A stretch of 64,000 nt of DNA from Phaeacidiphilus oryzae TH49 (GTDB lineage: Bacteria > Actinomycetota > Actinomycetes > Streptomycetales > Streptomycetaceae): contig NZ_JQMQ01000005.1 of the NCBI RefSeq assembly GCF_000744815.1, positions 1,496,055 through 1,560,054 on the forward strand, read 5' to 3'. The translations under genes were made by a program, and so were the position numbers. Positions within the stretch are counted from its first letter, which is position 1. Each line of letters starts with the position of its first letter. This document shows, one piece after another, positions 53,876 to 60,865 of the stretch. The notes under the pieces were generated by a model. The model had not been told where the DNA came from. It did not search any database and saw only the letters and a program-made list of their open reading frames with translations.

Positions 53876-55155
53876 CGGGGATGCCCCCATTCCAGGTGGA
53901 GGACGGCGACGTCGTCGGCCAGCCCCCCGCTGTCCGCGGCAAGCCGCTGCGCCGAGTCGATGACGGCGTCCAGGAAGTCGTCGGCCGGCCGGTCCGGATG
54001 CCGGTTCGCCAGTTCCACCAAACCCTCCTCGCCGAGGCGTTCGCGTCCGCTCCCGACCCGGCCCTCGATCAGTCCGTCGGTGAAGATCACCACCGCCCCG
54101 CCCGGCGGCACCTGGAGGGTGCTCTCCGGCCAGTCCGCGTGCTCCGGCAGGATGCCGAGGGCGGGGCCGCCGGGGAGCTCGATGAAGCGGACCCGCTCGG
54201 GCGGTTCCCGCAGCAGCAGGCCCGGGTGCCCGGCCCTGAGCACCCGCACCTCGCGCCGGTCGGGGGCGATGGACAGCTGGGTCAGGGTGGCGAAGATCTC
54301 GGTGCCCGCCCGCTCGGCGACCAGCACCCGCTCCAGCAGCCGGAGCAGCGGCGGCCCGGAGAGGCCGGCCAGGACGAAGGCCCGCCAGGCCACCCGGAGG
54401 CAGACGCCGAGCGCCGCCTCGTCCGGCCCGTGGCCGGAGACGTCGCCGACGACCGCGTGGAGCATGCCGTCGGGAGCCTCCACCACGTCGTAGAAGTCGC
54501 CGCCCAGCAGGGCCTGCTGGCGTCCCGGCCGGTAGCGGGCGCGGATCCGCACCCGGGGGTCGCGGACCAGGGGGGTGGGCAGCAGCCCGCGTTCCAGCCG
54601 CGCGTTCTCCGCCGCCTGCAGCCGGCCGGCCTGGAGGGCGGCCGCGGCCTGCTCGGCGTACCGGCGCTGGACGGCGTAGCGGATCGCCCGGCCCAGCAGG
54701 TCGCCCTCCACCCGCCCCTTGACCAGGTAGTCCTGGGCGCCCGCGGCCACCGCGGCGAGGCCGGTGCGCTCCTCGGAGAGGCCGGTGAGCACCACCACGG
54801 CGGCGTGCGGGGCGGCGGCCAGGATCCGGCGCAGCCCGTCGAGACCGACCGCGTCCGGCAGGTGGAGGTCGAGGAGGACGCAGTGCAGCGGGCCCCCGCG
54901 GGCGGCGGCGCCGCCCTCCCCCGCGGGCGCGGGCACCGTCGCGGGGACGGGCGGCCCCGGCAGCGCCTGCAGGGCCTTCTCCGCCTCGGCGACGGAGCGG
55001 ACCCACCTCAGTTCGCGTTCCAGGCCGCTGTCCGCGAGCAGCTCCTCGACCAGCAGCGCGTCCCCGGGATCGTCCTCGACCAGCAGGATGCCCAGCCGCT
55101 CGGTCCCCTGCCGGTCCAGAGCGGGCATCTCGTGGGCGCTGTCCGCACCCGGCAC
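53872..55155 (-). CDS. REC-PP2C (SpoIIE/RsbU-type) serine phosphatase
   Basis: The 427-residue fusion has a receiver domain (LGILLVEDDPGDALLVEELL; phospho-Asp in CVLLDLHLPDAVGLD; VVVLTGLS; YLVKG) followed by a coiled linker and a PP2C/SpoIIE phosphatase (YRPGRQQALLGGDFYDVVEA, HAVVGDVSGHGPDEAALGV, IFTDGLIEGR, SGGLADDVAVLHLEW) with the metal-binding Asp residues. Such proteins dephosphorylate STAS anti-sigma antagonists, releasing sigma factors. GTG 55155 has GAGGAGGG 7 nt upstream; ATG 55215 is a longer alternative lacking one. It is coupled by ATGA overlap to the kinase and lies downstream of the STAS, RsbW-like and sigma genes. Confidence 0.92.
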   Translation of the reverse strand: MPGADSAHEMPALDRQGTERLGILLVEDDPGDALLVEELLADSGLERELRWVRSVAEAEKALQALPGPPVPATVPAPAGEGGAAARGGPLHCVLLDLHLPDAVGLDGLRRILAAAPHAAVVVLTGLSEERTGLAAVAAGAQDYLVKGRVEGDLLGRAIRYAVQRRYAEQAAAALQAGRLQAAENARLERGLLPTPLVRDPRVRIRARYRPGRQQALLGGDFYDVVEAPDGMLHAVVGDVSGHGPDEAALGVCLRVAWRAFVLAGLSGPPLLRLLERVLVAERAGTEIFATLTQLSIAPDRREVRVLRAGHPGLLLREPPERVRFIELPGGPALGILPEHADWPESTLQVPPGGAVVIFTDGLIEGRVGSGRERLGEEGLVELANRHPDRPADDFLDAVIDSAQRLAADSGGLADDVAVLHLEWGHPR

Positions 55156-55265
55156 TGGGCGGCCCTCCTCGACTGACGGTCCTGTGCCCAGTTGGTACCG
55201 GGACGGTGAATACATATCACAGGACCGGCGCGCCGCCGGTGCCGGTATTTGACCTGTTTCCACGC

Positions 55266-55637
55266 TCAGTCGACCAGGGCGCCCTCGACGTCGGCGCGGC
55301 AGTCCAGCACCTCGGACACACCGGTCACCCGGAGCAGCCGCAGCACCCCCTCGGGCACCGCGGCCAGGCACATCCCGATGCCCTTGTCGGTGGCGGACTG
55401 GCGCAGCCGCAGCAGCGCGTTGAGACCCGACGAGTCGCAGAAGAACAGCTCGGAGCAGTCCACCACGACCCGCGCCGCAGGGGCGGTCCGCCCCCCGCCG
55501 AAGGCCTCGCGCACCGCGGCCTCGAACTCGCCCGCGGTGTCCAGGTCCAGCTCTCCGTCGCAGGCGACGACGACCGCGCCGCCGGGGCGCCGGTCCACTC
55601 GCAGCGCGAGTCCCGCCGCCGCCGTCTCATCCGTCAA
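55266..55637 (-). CDS. STAS-domain anti-sigma factor antagonist
   Basis: The 123-residue STAS protein has the phosphorylatable Ser in FFCDSSGLNALLRLRQSA and conserved strands ACDGELDLDTAGEFEAAV and VVVDCSELFF. It would bind the RsbW-like kinase when unphosphorylated. I prefer TTG 55637 (GGGAGG 5 nt upstream), because the longer frame to ATG 55691 would begin inside a 24-bp-stem hairpin (55687-55738). It lies between the RsbW-like kinase gene and the REC-PP2C phosphatase, its likely partners. Confidence 0.85.
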   Translation of the reverse strand: MTDETAAAGLALRVDRRPGGAVVVACDGELDLDTAGEFEAAVREAFGGGRTAPAARVVVDCSELFFCDSSGLNALLRLRQSATDKGIGMCLAAVPEGVLRLLRVTGVSEVLDCRADVEGALVD

Positions 55638-55686
55638 CTCAGCCTCCCGGCCCGGGTCCACCCTCGGTGGCGCCACTCCGACATCC

Positions 55687-55738
55687 GGCACCGTTCCGCC
55701 GCCCGCACGGACTCCCGTGCGGGCGGCGGAACGGTGCC
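55687..55738. terminator. 24-bp perfect-stem hairpin between RsbW-like and STAS genes
   Basis: GGCACCGTTCCGCCGCCC plus six further bases pair perfectly with the downstream arm around the 4-nt loop ACTC. It starts 3 bp after the RsbW-like stop codon and would end or attenuate the leftward transcript, separating the sigma/kinase unit from the STAS/phosphatase unit. Confidence 0.8.
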
Positions 55739-55740
55739 AC

Positions 55741-56292
55741 CTACGTCCAACTCCCCAGCAGCCGCGACGGGTCCGCCGGGCCGCGGGCCTCGCCCTTACC
55801 GCCCGAGCGCTCCTCGGGCCGGCCCGCCGTCCTGCCGAACGGCGCGGGCAGGGCCACCTGTGCCCATACCTCCTTGCCGCCGCCGGAGACCGGCTGCCAG
55901 CCCCAGTCGGCGCTCAGCCGGGCGACGATGAACAGTCCGTGTCCGCCCGGAAGCGTTCCGTTGCGGTCCCCGCGCGGCGCCGGGCCGACGGGGCTGGCGT
56001 CCCGGACGGCGATCCGCAGCCGGCCGGAGCCCTGCGCCTCCAGCCGGAGCTCCTCCGGCCCGCCCGCGTGGAGGCAGGCATTGGTCACCAGCTCCGAGAC
56101 CAGCAGGAGGACGTCCTCGGTCTCCGGGGCGGAGCCGTCGGGCAGCCCCCAGTCGCCGAGCGCCTTGCTGGTGAACCGCCGGCAGCGGGCCACCACGCCC
56201 CGGGCCTCGCCCAGCAGCAGCCGCCGGGTCTGCCGCATCGGCGGCCGGGCGTCCGGCCAGGGCGCTTCCGTCGAGGGGGTTCGGGTCGTCAC
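55741..56292 (-). CDS. RsbW-like ATP-binding anti-sigma/serine kinase protein
   Basis: The 183-residue GHKL protein has the N box ELVTNACLHAGGPEELRLEA, the G1 region IAVRDASPVGPAP and G2 GGHGLFIVARLSADWGWQPV, typical of the small actinobacterial RsbW/SpoIIAB group. These kinases either bind sigma factors or act as regulatory ATPases. The start at ATG 56292 is about 110 bp after the sigma gene stop, same strand. It probably belongs to the same circuit as the sigma factor, STAS protein and phosphatase. Confidence 0.88.
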   Translation of the reverse strand: MTTRTPSTEAPWPDARPPMRQTRRLLLGEARGVVARCRRFTSKALGDWGLPDGSAPETEDVLLLVSELVTNACLHAGGPEELRLEAQGSGRLRIAVRDASPVGPAPRGDRNGTLPGGHGLFIVARLSADWGWQPVSGGGKEVWAQVALPAPFGRTAGRPEERSGGKGEARGPADPSRLLGSWT

Positions 56293-56401
56293 GTGGTGCC
56301 TCCCTCACTCGACGCCACCGGAACCGGCGACCGGTCTCCACTGTCTCTCCTGCCCCGGCGGGCCCCCGTGACACCCGCCATCGGGAGCGGCGCCGAACGG
56401 G

Positions 56402-57412
56402 TCAGCCGGGCGGGATCCGCCGGCCCTCGCCAGGGTCCCCGTCGGTCAGCAGGCCCTCCCGCAGCCGGCTCAGCGTCCGCGAGAGCAGCCGGGAGACGTG
56501 CATCTGCGAGATGCCCAGCCGCTCCCCTATCTGGGACTGGGTGAGCTCGTCGCGGAAACGCAGCTCCAGGATGGTCCGCTCGCGCTCCGGCAGCTCCGCG
56601 ATCAGCGGCTTGAGCGAGTGGAGGTTCTCGATCCCCTCCAGCGCCGGCTCGTCGAAGCCGATCCGCTGCTCCAGGCTGCTCTGGGCGTCCTCCTCGGTGT
56701 CGCCGGCGAAGGCCGCGTCCAGCGAGGCGGCGGTGTAGGCGTTGCTGGCGGAGAGGCCCTCGACGATCTCGTCCTCCTCGAGGCCGAGCCGCTCGGCGAG
56801 CTCGCGGACCGTCGGCGGGCGGCCGAAGCGCTGCTCCAGGTCGTCACTCGCCCTGGCCAGCGCGAGCCGGAGCTCCTGGAGCCGGCGCGGCACCCGCACC
56901 GCCCAGCTTGTGTCCCGGAAGAAGCGCTTGATCTCGCCGATCACGGTCGGCATCGCGAAGGTCGGGAACTCCACCCCGTAGGAGGGGTCGAAGCGGTCGA
57001 TCGCCTTGATCAGGCCGATCGTGCCCACCTGCACGATGTCGTCCATCGGCTCACTGCGGGTGGCGAACCGCCGGGCCGCGAACTTGACCAGGGCCAGGTT
57101 GAGTTCGATCAGGGTGTTCCGCACGTACTGGTACTCGTGGGTGCCCTCTTCGAGCTCCGCCAGCCTGACGAAGAACTCCCGGGACAGCTCACGGGCGTCC
57201 GCAGGCGCCACCCGGGAGGGGTCGGACACCTCGGGCAGTCCGTCCATGCCGCCGCCGTCGGCGCCGGTTCCGCCGGTTCCGCCTGCGCCGGTTCCGCCCG
57301 TGCCGGGCGGCGGGGCCACTGCCGGCGCCCGTCCGGCCGCGTGGGCCGGGTCGAGGCCGTCAGGGTGACGGACCGGCGTGGCCGCCGGCGCCGTCCGAAT
57401 GCTGGTCGCCAT
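56402..57412 (-). CDS. SigB/SigF-type RNA polymerase sigma factor
   Basis: A 336-residue sigma-70 family factor. A Gly/Thr/Pro-rich N-terminus of about 70 residues is followed by region 2 (LVKFAARRFATRSEPMDDIV, QVGTIGLIKAIDRFDPSYGV, FPTFAMPTVIGEIKRFFRD), region 3 (RVPRRLQELRLALARASDDL) and region 4 (LPERERTILELRFRDELTQS, QIGERLGISQMHVSRLLSRT). This matches the SigB/SigF general-stress group of actinobacteria. ATG 57412 has GGGAGGAG upstream. The neighbouring RsbW-like, STAS and PP2C genes form a plausible partner-switching regulatory set. Confidence 0.95.
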   Translation of the reverse strand: MATSIRTAPAATPVRHPDGLDPAHAAGRAPAVAPPPGTGGTGAGGTGGTGADGGGMDGLPEVSDPSRVAPADARELSREFFVRLAELEEGTHEYQYVRNTLIELNLALVKFAARRFATRSEPMDDIVQVGTIGLIKAIDRFDPSYGVEFPTFAMPTVIGEIKRFFRDTSWAVRVPRRLQELRLALARASDDLEQRFGRPPTVRELAERLGLEEDEIVEGLSASNAYTAASLDAAFAGDTEEDAQSSLEQRIGFDEPALEGIENLHSLKPLIAELPERERTILELRFRDELTQSQIGERLGISQMHVSRLLSRTLSRLREGLLTDGDPGEGRRIPPG

Positions 57413-58013
57413 CGTCGTCTCCTCCCGATTGCCGGCGGCACGTACGGGCCGCTTTGCGCTCTGCCGAGGTGACGATCGCCTGCCCAGCACCGCCCCTGCC
57501 AATCCCGATGATTTTCGGAACGTTCCTGATGGGGGGTCAATTCGCTGATGGGCGGGGGCGGATGGGGATCGTCCGGGTCCGCGGACGCAGCGTGGTCGGA
57601 GCGCCGAGCCCCGGGGCGGTGGCCGGCGGGGGGAACCGGCGGGCGGAAGCCGACGGGCGGCCCGGCAGCCAGCAGCCGGGAGCCGGCGAGAGGGGCGGGT
57701 CAACCGGCTCAGCGCGTCACGCGGGTCCTGCGGCGCCCCGGCCTCTCCCCCATCGGCTCGTCCTCGCGGGGGACTTGGCTGGGCGCCTCGCCGCCTCGCG
57801 CGAAGAGACGGCCCCCGGCCGCCGCCGTACGGGACGGGGCGGCCGGGGGCCGGGGCCGGGGCCGGTGGTCCGGGGCCGGGGCCGGGGGCCGGTGGTCCGG
57901 GCGCCGGGGGCCGGGGCCGGGCGCCGGTGGGCCGGGGCCGGGGCCGGGCCGGCGCCCAAGAGGGGCCGGCGCGAGCTCGGCGGCGGGATGCCCGGAGGCG
58001 GCTGCCGCCTCTC
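57413..58013. repeat. 601-bp gene-free stretch with a long G-run (G-quadruplex-prone) tract
   Basis: No gene is supported here; open frames give Pro/Arg/Gly-rich nonsense. The first 130 bp upstream of the sigma gene are the least GC-rich part and should hold its promoter. From about 57836 to 57960 the plus strand is a run of GGGGCCGGGGCCGGGG-type units with many G tracts, able to form G-quadruplexes or strong GC hairpins. Confidence 0.7.
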
Positions 58014-58412
58014 TCAGGCCTGCTCCTCCTGAGCCTCCTGGGCCTGCTTCTCCTTGAGGCGGCGGGCCTCCTCGCGGACCGCCGCCTGGGTGGCGCGCTC
58101 ACGCTGGAGCCAGTCCGGGTTCTCCTCCTTGAGGGCCTCGATCTGGTCGGAGGTCAGCGCCTCCGTGACGCCGCCGCGGGCCAGGCCGGAGATCGACACC
58201 CCGAGCTTGGCGGCCACCACGGGCCGCGGGTGCGGACCGTTGCGGCGGAGCTCGGTCAGCCACTCCGGCGGAGCGGCCTGGAGCGCGTTCAGTTCGTCGC
58301 GGGAGACCGGACCGTCCTGGAACTCGGCGGGGGTGGCGGGGAGGTACACGCCCAGCTTCTTGGCCGCGGTCGCGGGCTTCATGGTTTGGGCGGTCTTGCG
58401 GGGCGATGTCAT
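58014..58412 (-). CDS. DUF5997-family protein
   Basis: The 132-residue protein begins MTSPRKTAQTMKPATAAKKL and continues GVYLPATPAEFQDGPVSRDE, PEWLTELRRNGPHPRPVVAA, KLGVSISGLARGGVTEALTS, ending in a charged helix EARRLKEKQAQEAQEEQA. This matches DUF5997. The helical SISGLARGG region could bind DNA or ribosomal components, but no function is established. ATG 58412 is 58 bp from the divergent LysR-like gene, a pairing I recall as conserved in streptomycetes. Confidence 0.85.
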   Translation of the reverse strand: MTSPRKTAQTMKPATAAKKLGVYLPATPAEFQDGPVSRDELNALQAAPPEWLTELRRNGPHPRPVVAAKLGVSISGLARGGVTEALTSDQIEALKEENPDWLQRERATQAAVREEARRLKEKQAQEAQEEQA

Positions 58413-58469
58413 GCGCACAAGAGTAAGGCAGCCGAAGCGCCCGTCCGTCACCCTCGGTAGCCTTGCCGC

Positions 58470-59321
58470 GTGACGGAGACCCAGGTGACCGAGAGCTTCC
58501 GGTTGGCGTACGTACCCGGTGTGATCCCCGGCAAGTGGGGGCGGACCTGGGAGGCGCGGCTGCCGGAGGTGCCGCTGGAGCTGCTCGCGGTGGAGGCGGA
58601 CCGCGCCGAGCCCGCCCTGCTGGCGGAGGAGGCGGACGCGGCCCTGGTGCGGCTGCCGGTGGACCGGGAGCGGCTGCACGCCATCCCGCTCTACACCGAG
58701 ACCACGGTGGTCGTGGTGCCCAAGGAGCACTGGCTGGCGGCGGCCGAGGAGGTCGAGGCCGGCGACCTGGCGGAGGATGTGGCGCTGCACCCGCTGGACG
58801 ACGTCCTCGGCTGGGACGCCCTGCCCGGCGTACCGGCCAGGGAGCGGCCGGCCACCACCAAGGACGCGGTCGAGCTGGTCGCGGCCGGGATCGGCGTGCT
58901 GCTGGTGCCGCAGTCCCTGGCCCGGCTGCACCACCGGAGGGATCTGACCTACCGGCCGCTGGCCGGGCAGGGCGAGGAGGACCCGGACGGCTCGGTCGCG
59001 CGCTCGCGAGTGGCGCTGGCCTGGCGGCAGGACCGGGGCACGGATCTGGTCGAGGAGTTCATCGGGATCGTCCGCGGGCGCACCGTGAACAGCTCGCGCG
59101 GACGCGGAGCGGGCGGCTCCGGAGAGCCGGCGGAGCCGAGGAAGAAGCCCGCGAAGGGCGCGGCCTCGGGGAAGGCCGGGGCTTCAGGTAAGGCGGCGGC
59201 TTCGGGGAAGGCCGCGAAGTCCGCGCAGCCGGGCAGGGGCGGGAAGCCGGCGCCGAAGCAGCAGCAGAAGCAGCCGCGGCGGGGCGCGGCCGGCCGGCCG
59301 CAGCGCCGGGGCAAGCGCTGA
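58470..59321 (+). CDS. LysR substrate-binding-domain-like protein without HTH, with Lys/Ala-rich tail
   Basis: The 283-residue protein matches the effector-binding domain of LysR regulators (FRLAYVPGVIPGKWGRTWEA, LLAEEADAALVRLPVDRERL, TTVVVVPKEHWLA, AAGIGVLLVPQSLARLHHRR) but starts directly with it; no helix-turn-helix precedes it. Residues from about 205 onward are a basic Lys/Ala/Gly-rich tail (KPAKGAASGKAGASGKAAA) like histone H1 or HU-extension tails, which could bind nucleic acid non-specifically. The start is GTG 58470. It is divergent from the DUF5997 gene, with which it may function. Confidence 0.85.
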   Translation: MTETQVTESFRLAYVPGVIPGKWGRTWEARLPEVPLELLAVEADRAEPALLAEEADAALVRLPVDRERLHAIPLYTETTVVVVPKEHWLAAAEEVEAGDLAEDVALHPLDDVLGWDALPGVPARERPATTKDAVELVAAGIGVLLVPQSLARLHHRRDLTYRPLAGQGEEDPDGSVARSRVALAWRQDRGTDLVEEFIGIVRGRTVNSSRGRGAGGSGEPAEPRKKPAKGAASGKAGASGKAAASGKAAKSAQPGRGGKPAPKQQQKQPRRGAAGRPQRRGKR

Positions 59322-59433
59322 GCGCGGAGGGATTCGCACGCTTTCTCCCCGTGCGGCCGGACGGCGATTGGAATTCTCGTCACTGAGCGTGAAAGAATGG
59401 TCACGGTCCGACGCACCGTCAGAAGGGTCTGCC

Positions 59434-60042
59434 ATGAAGCGTTTCGGGACGGTCGTCGGCGCGGCCGTACTCCTGGCCGCCGCGCTGGTACCGGCGGCCT
59501 TCGCGGCCCCGGCCTCGGCGTCGGCCTCGGCGACCGCCGGGCCCGGCTCGGCCACCGCCGTCGCAGGGTCCGCCGCCGCCTCCGCCCCGGACGCATCCGC
59601 TCCGGCTGCCGCGGGGACGGCCGCGGCGTGGCCGGTCCCGGCGGCGCTGCCGCCGTACGGGGCCGCGAGCGCGACCCTCCCCGCGGTCGCCGCCCACTCC
59701 CCCGTGGTGCTGCTGGACTGCCTGAACCACCCGCATGTGCGGCCGGGCTACTACATGATCGCCTGCGGCGACGGCAACAACTACCTCACCGGGATGCACT
59801 GGCGCTGGTGGGGCGGCGGCTCCGCGAAGGCGGTGGGCACAGACGTCGCCAACGACTGCGTGCCGTACTGTGCGGCCGGGCACTTCCACCGCTACCGCGC
59901 CGTGGTCCGCCTGGACCGGCCCGCCCGCTGGACCGGCCACCCCGGGCGCCTGCGGTTCTCCCGGCTGACGGTGAGCTACCCCGGCGCACGGCCGGCCGGC
60001 GCCCCGCGGGCCTTCTCCTTCCCGCTGCCGCCGCTGCCGTAG
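59434..60042 (+). CDS. Secreted protein of unknown function
   Basis: The 202-residue protein has a Sec signal peptide (MKRFGTVVGAAVLLAAALVP, cleavage near AFA or ASA at 24-30), an Ala/Ser/Pro-rich linker to about residue 75, and a compact domain with four Cys: LLDCLNHPHVRPGYYMIACG, then WRWWGGGSAKAVGTDVANDC, then VPYCAAGHFHRYRAVVRLD. The Cys probably form two disulfides outside the cell. The family recurs in Streptomyces, to my recollection as hypothetical exported proteins. ATG 59434 has AGAAGGG upstream. Confidence 0.8.
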   Translation: MKRFGTVVGAAVLLAAALVPAAFAAPASASASATAGPGSATAVAGSAAASAPDASAPAAAGTAAAWPVPAALPPYGAASATLPAVAAHSPVVLLDCLNHPHVRPGYYMIACGDGNNYLTGMHWRWWGGGSAKAVGTDVANDCVPYCAAGHFHRYRAVVRLDRPARWTGHPGRLRFSRLTVSYPGARPAGAPRAFSFPLPPLP

Positions 60043-60136
60043 CCCCCGCCTCCGCGACGACGGGTCGGGGCCCAGCCCCTCCGTCCGTCGGGGGCGATCT
60101 CCTCCGCAGGGTGTACGCAGGAGCTGTGCGCGCGAT

Positions 60137-60382
60137 GTGAGATTAGTAAGCGTGTGCGGCACCCCGGATCTGACGGTACTTCAGGCACGCGTCCGTGCGG
60201 CCTGGTCCGAAGTGGCCGAGGCGCGGGACGCGTGTCGCGCGCTGCCGCCGGACGCCGGGGCGGAGGCGCGGCTCCGGGCGCAGCGCCGGCTCGCCGTCTG
60301 CGAGGTGCACCACGCGGTGGCCCAGGAGCTGCTGCGCCTCGGAGAGCAGCGGGAGAAGGAGGAGGACGGCGGCAGGAGGTGA
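60137..60382 (+). CDS. Small helical hypothetical protein
   Basis: The 81-residue charged, helical product RLVSVCGTPDLTVLQARVRA to EQREKEEDGGRR starts at GTG 60137 with no strong ribosome site. Codon bias is consistent with coding, but the family is unknown. It converges closely with the Smr-domain gene (10-bp gap). Confidence 0.5.
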   Translation: MRLVSVCGTPDLTVLQARVRAAWSEVAEARDACRALPPDAGAEARLRAQRRLAVCEVHHAVAQELLRLGEQREKEEDGGRR

Positions 60383-60392
60383 GAGTGCGGCG

Positions 60393-60653
60393 TCAGCCGC
60401 GGCGGAAATGGATGAGGATCCGGCCGGGGTTCTTGGGGTCGATCTCGCGGCGCTCGTAGAGTCGGGCGATATGGCGCTGGTCGAGGAAGTCCAGCACCCG
60501 CTTGCGCAACTGGCCCGAGCCCTTGCCGGGGATGATCTCCACCACCGGCTCGCCGGACTTGGCGGCCCGGAAGAGGAACTGGCGCATCGCCAGCTCGATA
60601 TCCCGGTTGTTGCGGAAGATGGGGTGGAGATCAAGGCTCAGCACGCCCCGCAT
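60393..60653 (-). CDS. Small Smr (MutS2-like) domain protein
   Basis: The 86-residue protein has the Smr signature: LSLDLHPIFRNNRDIELAMR (the LDLH motif), EPVVEIIPGKGSGQLRKRVL (the GxGxG-type GKGSG) and RILIHFRRG. Smr domains act as nicking nucleases or nucleic-acid binding modules in MutS2 and in ribosome-rescue factors such as SmrB. This copy is stand-alone. ATG 60653 has only a weak ribosome site, and a GTG three codons further in is possible. The substrate is unknown. Confidence 0.82.
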   Translation of the reverse strand: MRGVLSLDLHPIFRNNRDIELAMRQFLFRAAKSGEPVVEIIPGKGSGQLRKRVLDFLDQRHIARLYERREIDPKNPGRILIHFRRG

Positions 60654-60803
60654 GCTAGCGCCGGGGCGGCTGCGCCGGGGGCGCGCGAACGGGGAGCGCG
60701 CGAGCTGGCGGCGTGAAAGCTCGGGGCCGCGAAAGCCCGGGGCCACGAAAGCCCGGGCCGCGAAGCTGTGGCCGCCAAGCCGGGGGGTACACGAGCCGGG
60801 GGG

Positions 60804-60841
60804 CTCCGGTGGGCGGGGTCGAGGGGGCCCGCCCACCGGAG
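60804..60841. terminator. Terminator of the GH92 gene
   Basis: CTCCGGTGGGCGGG (60804-60817) pairs perfectly with CCCGCCCACCGGAG (60828-60841) over a 10-nt loop, 25 bp after the leftward GH92 stop codon. The preceding 60654-60803 region holds only GC-rich near-repeats (GGGCCGCGAAAGCCC type). Confidence 0.75.
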
Positions 60842-60865
60842 GTAGTTCCCCGGGCGACCGGTCGG

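Noticed and set aside
57413-58013. Several overlapping open frames in the G-rich tract
   Set aside because: All are low-complexity products of GGGGCC repeats with no ribosome site or family match.
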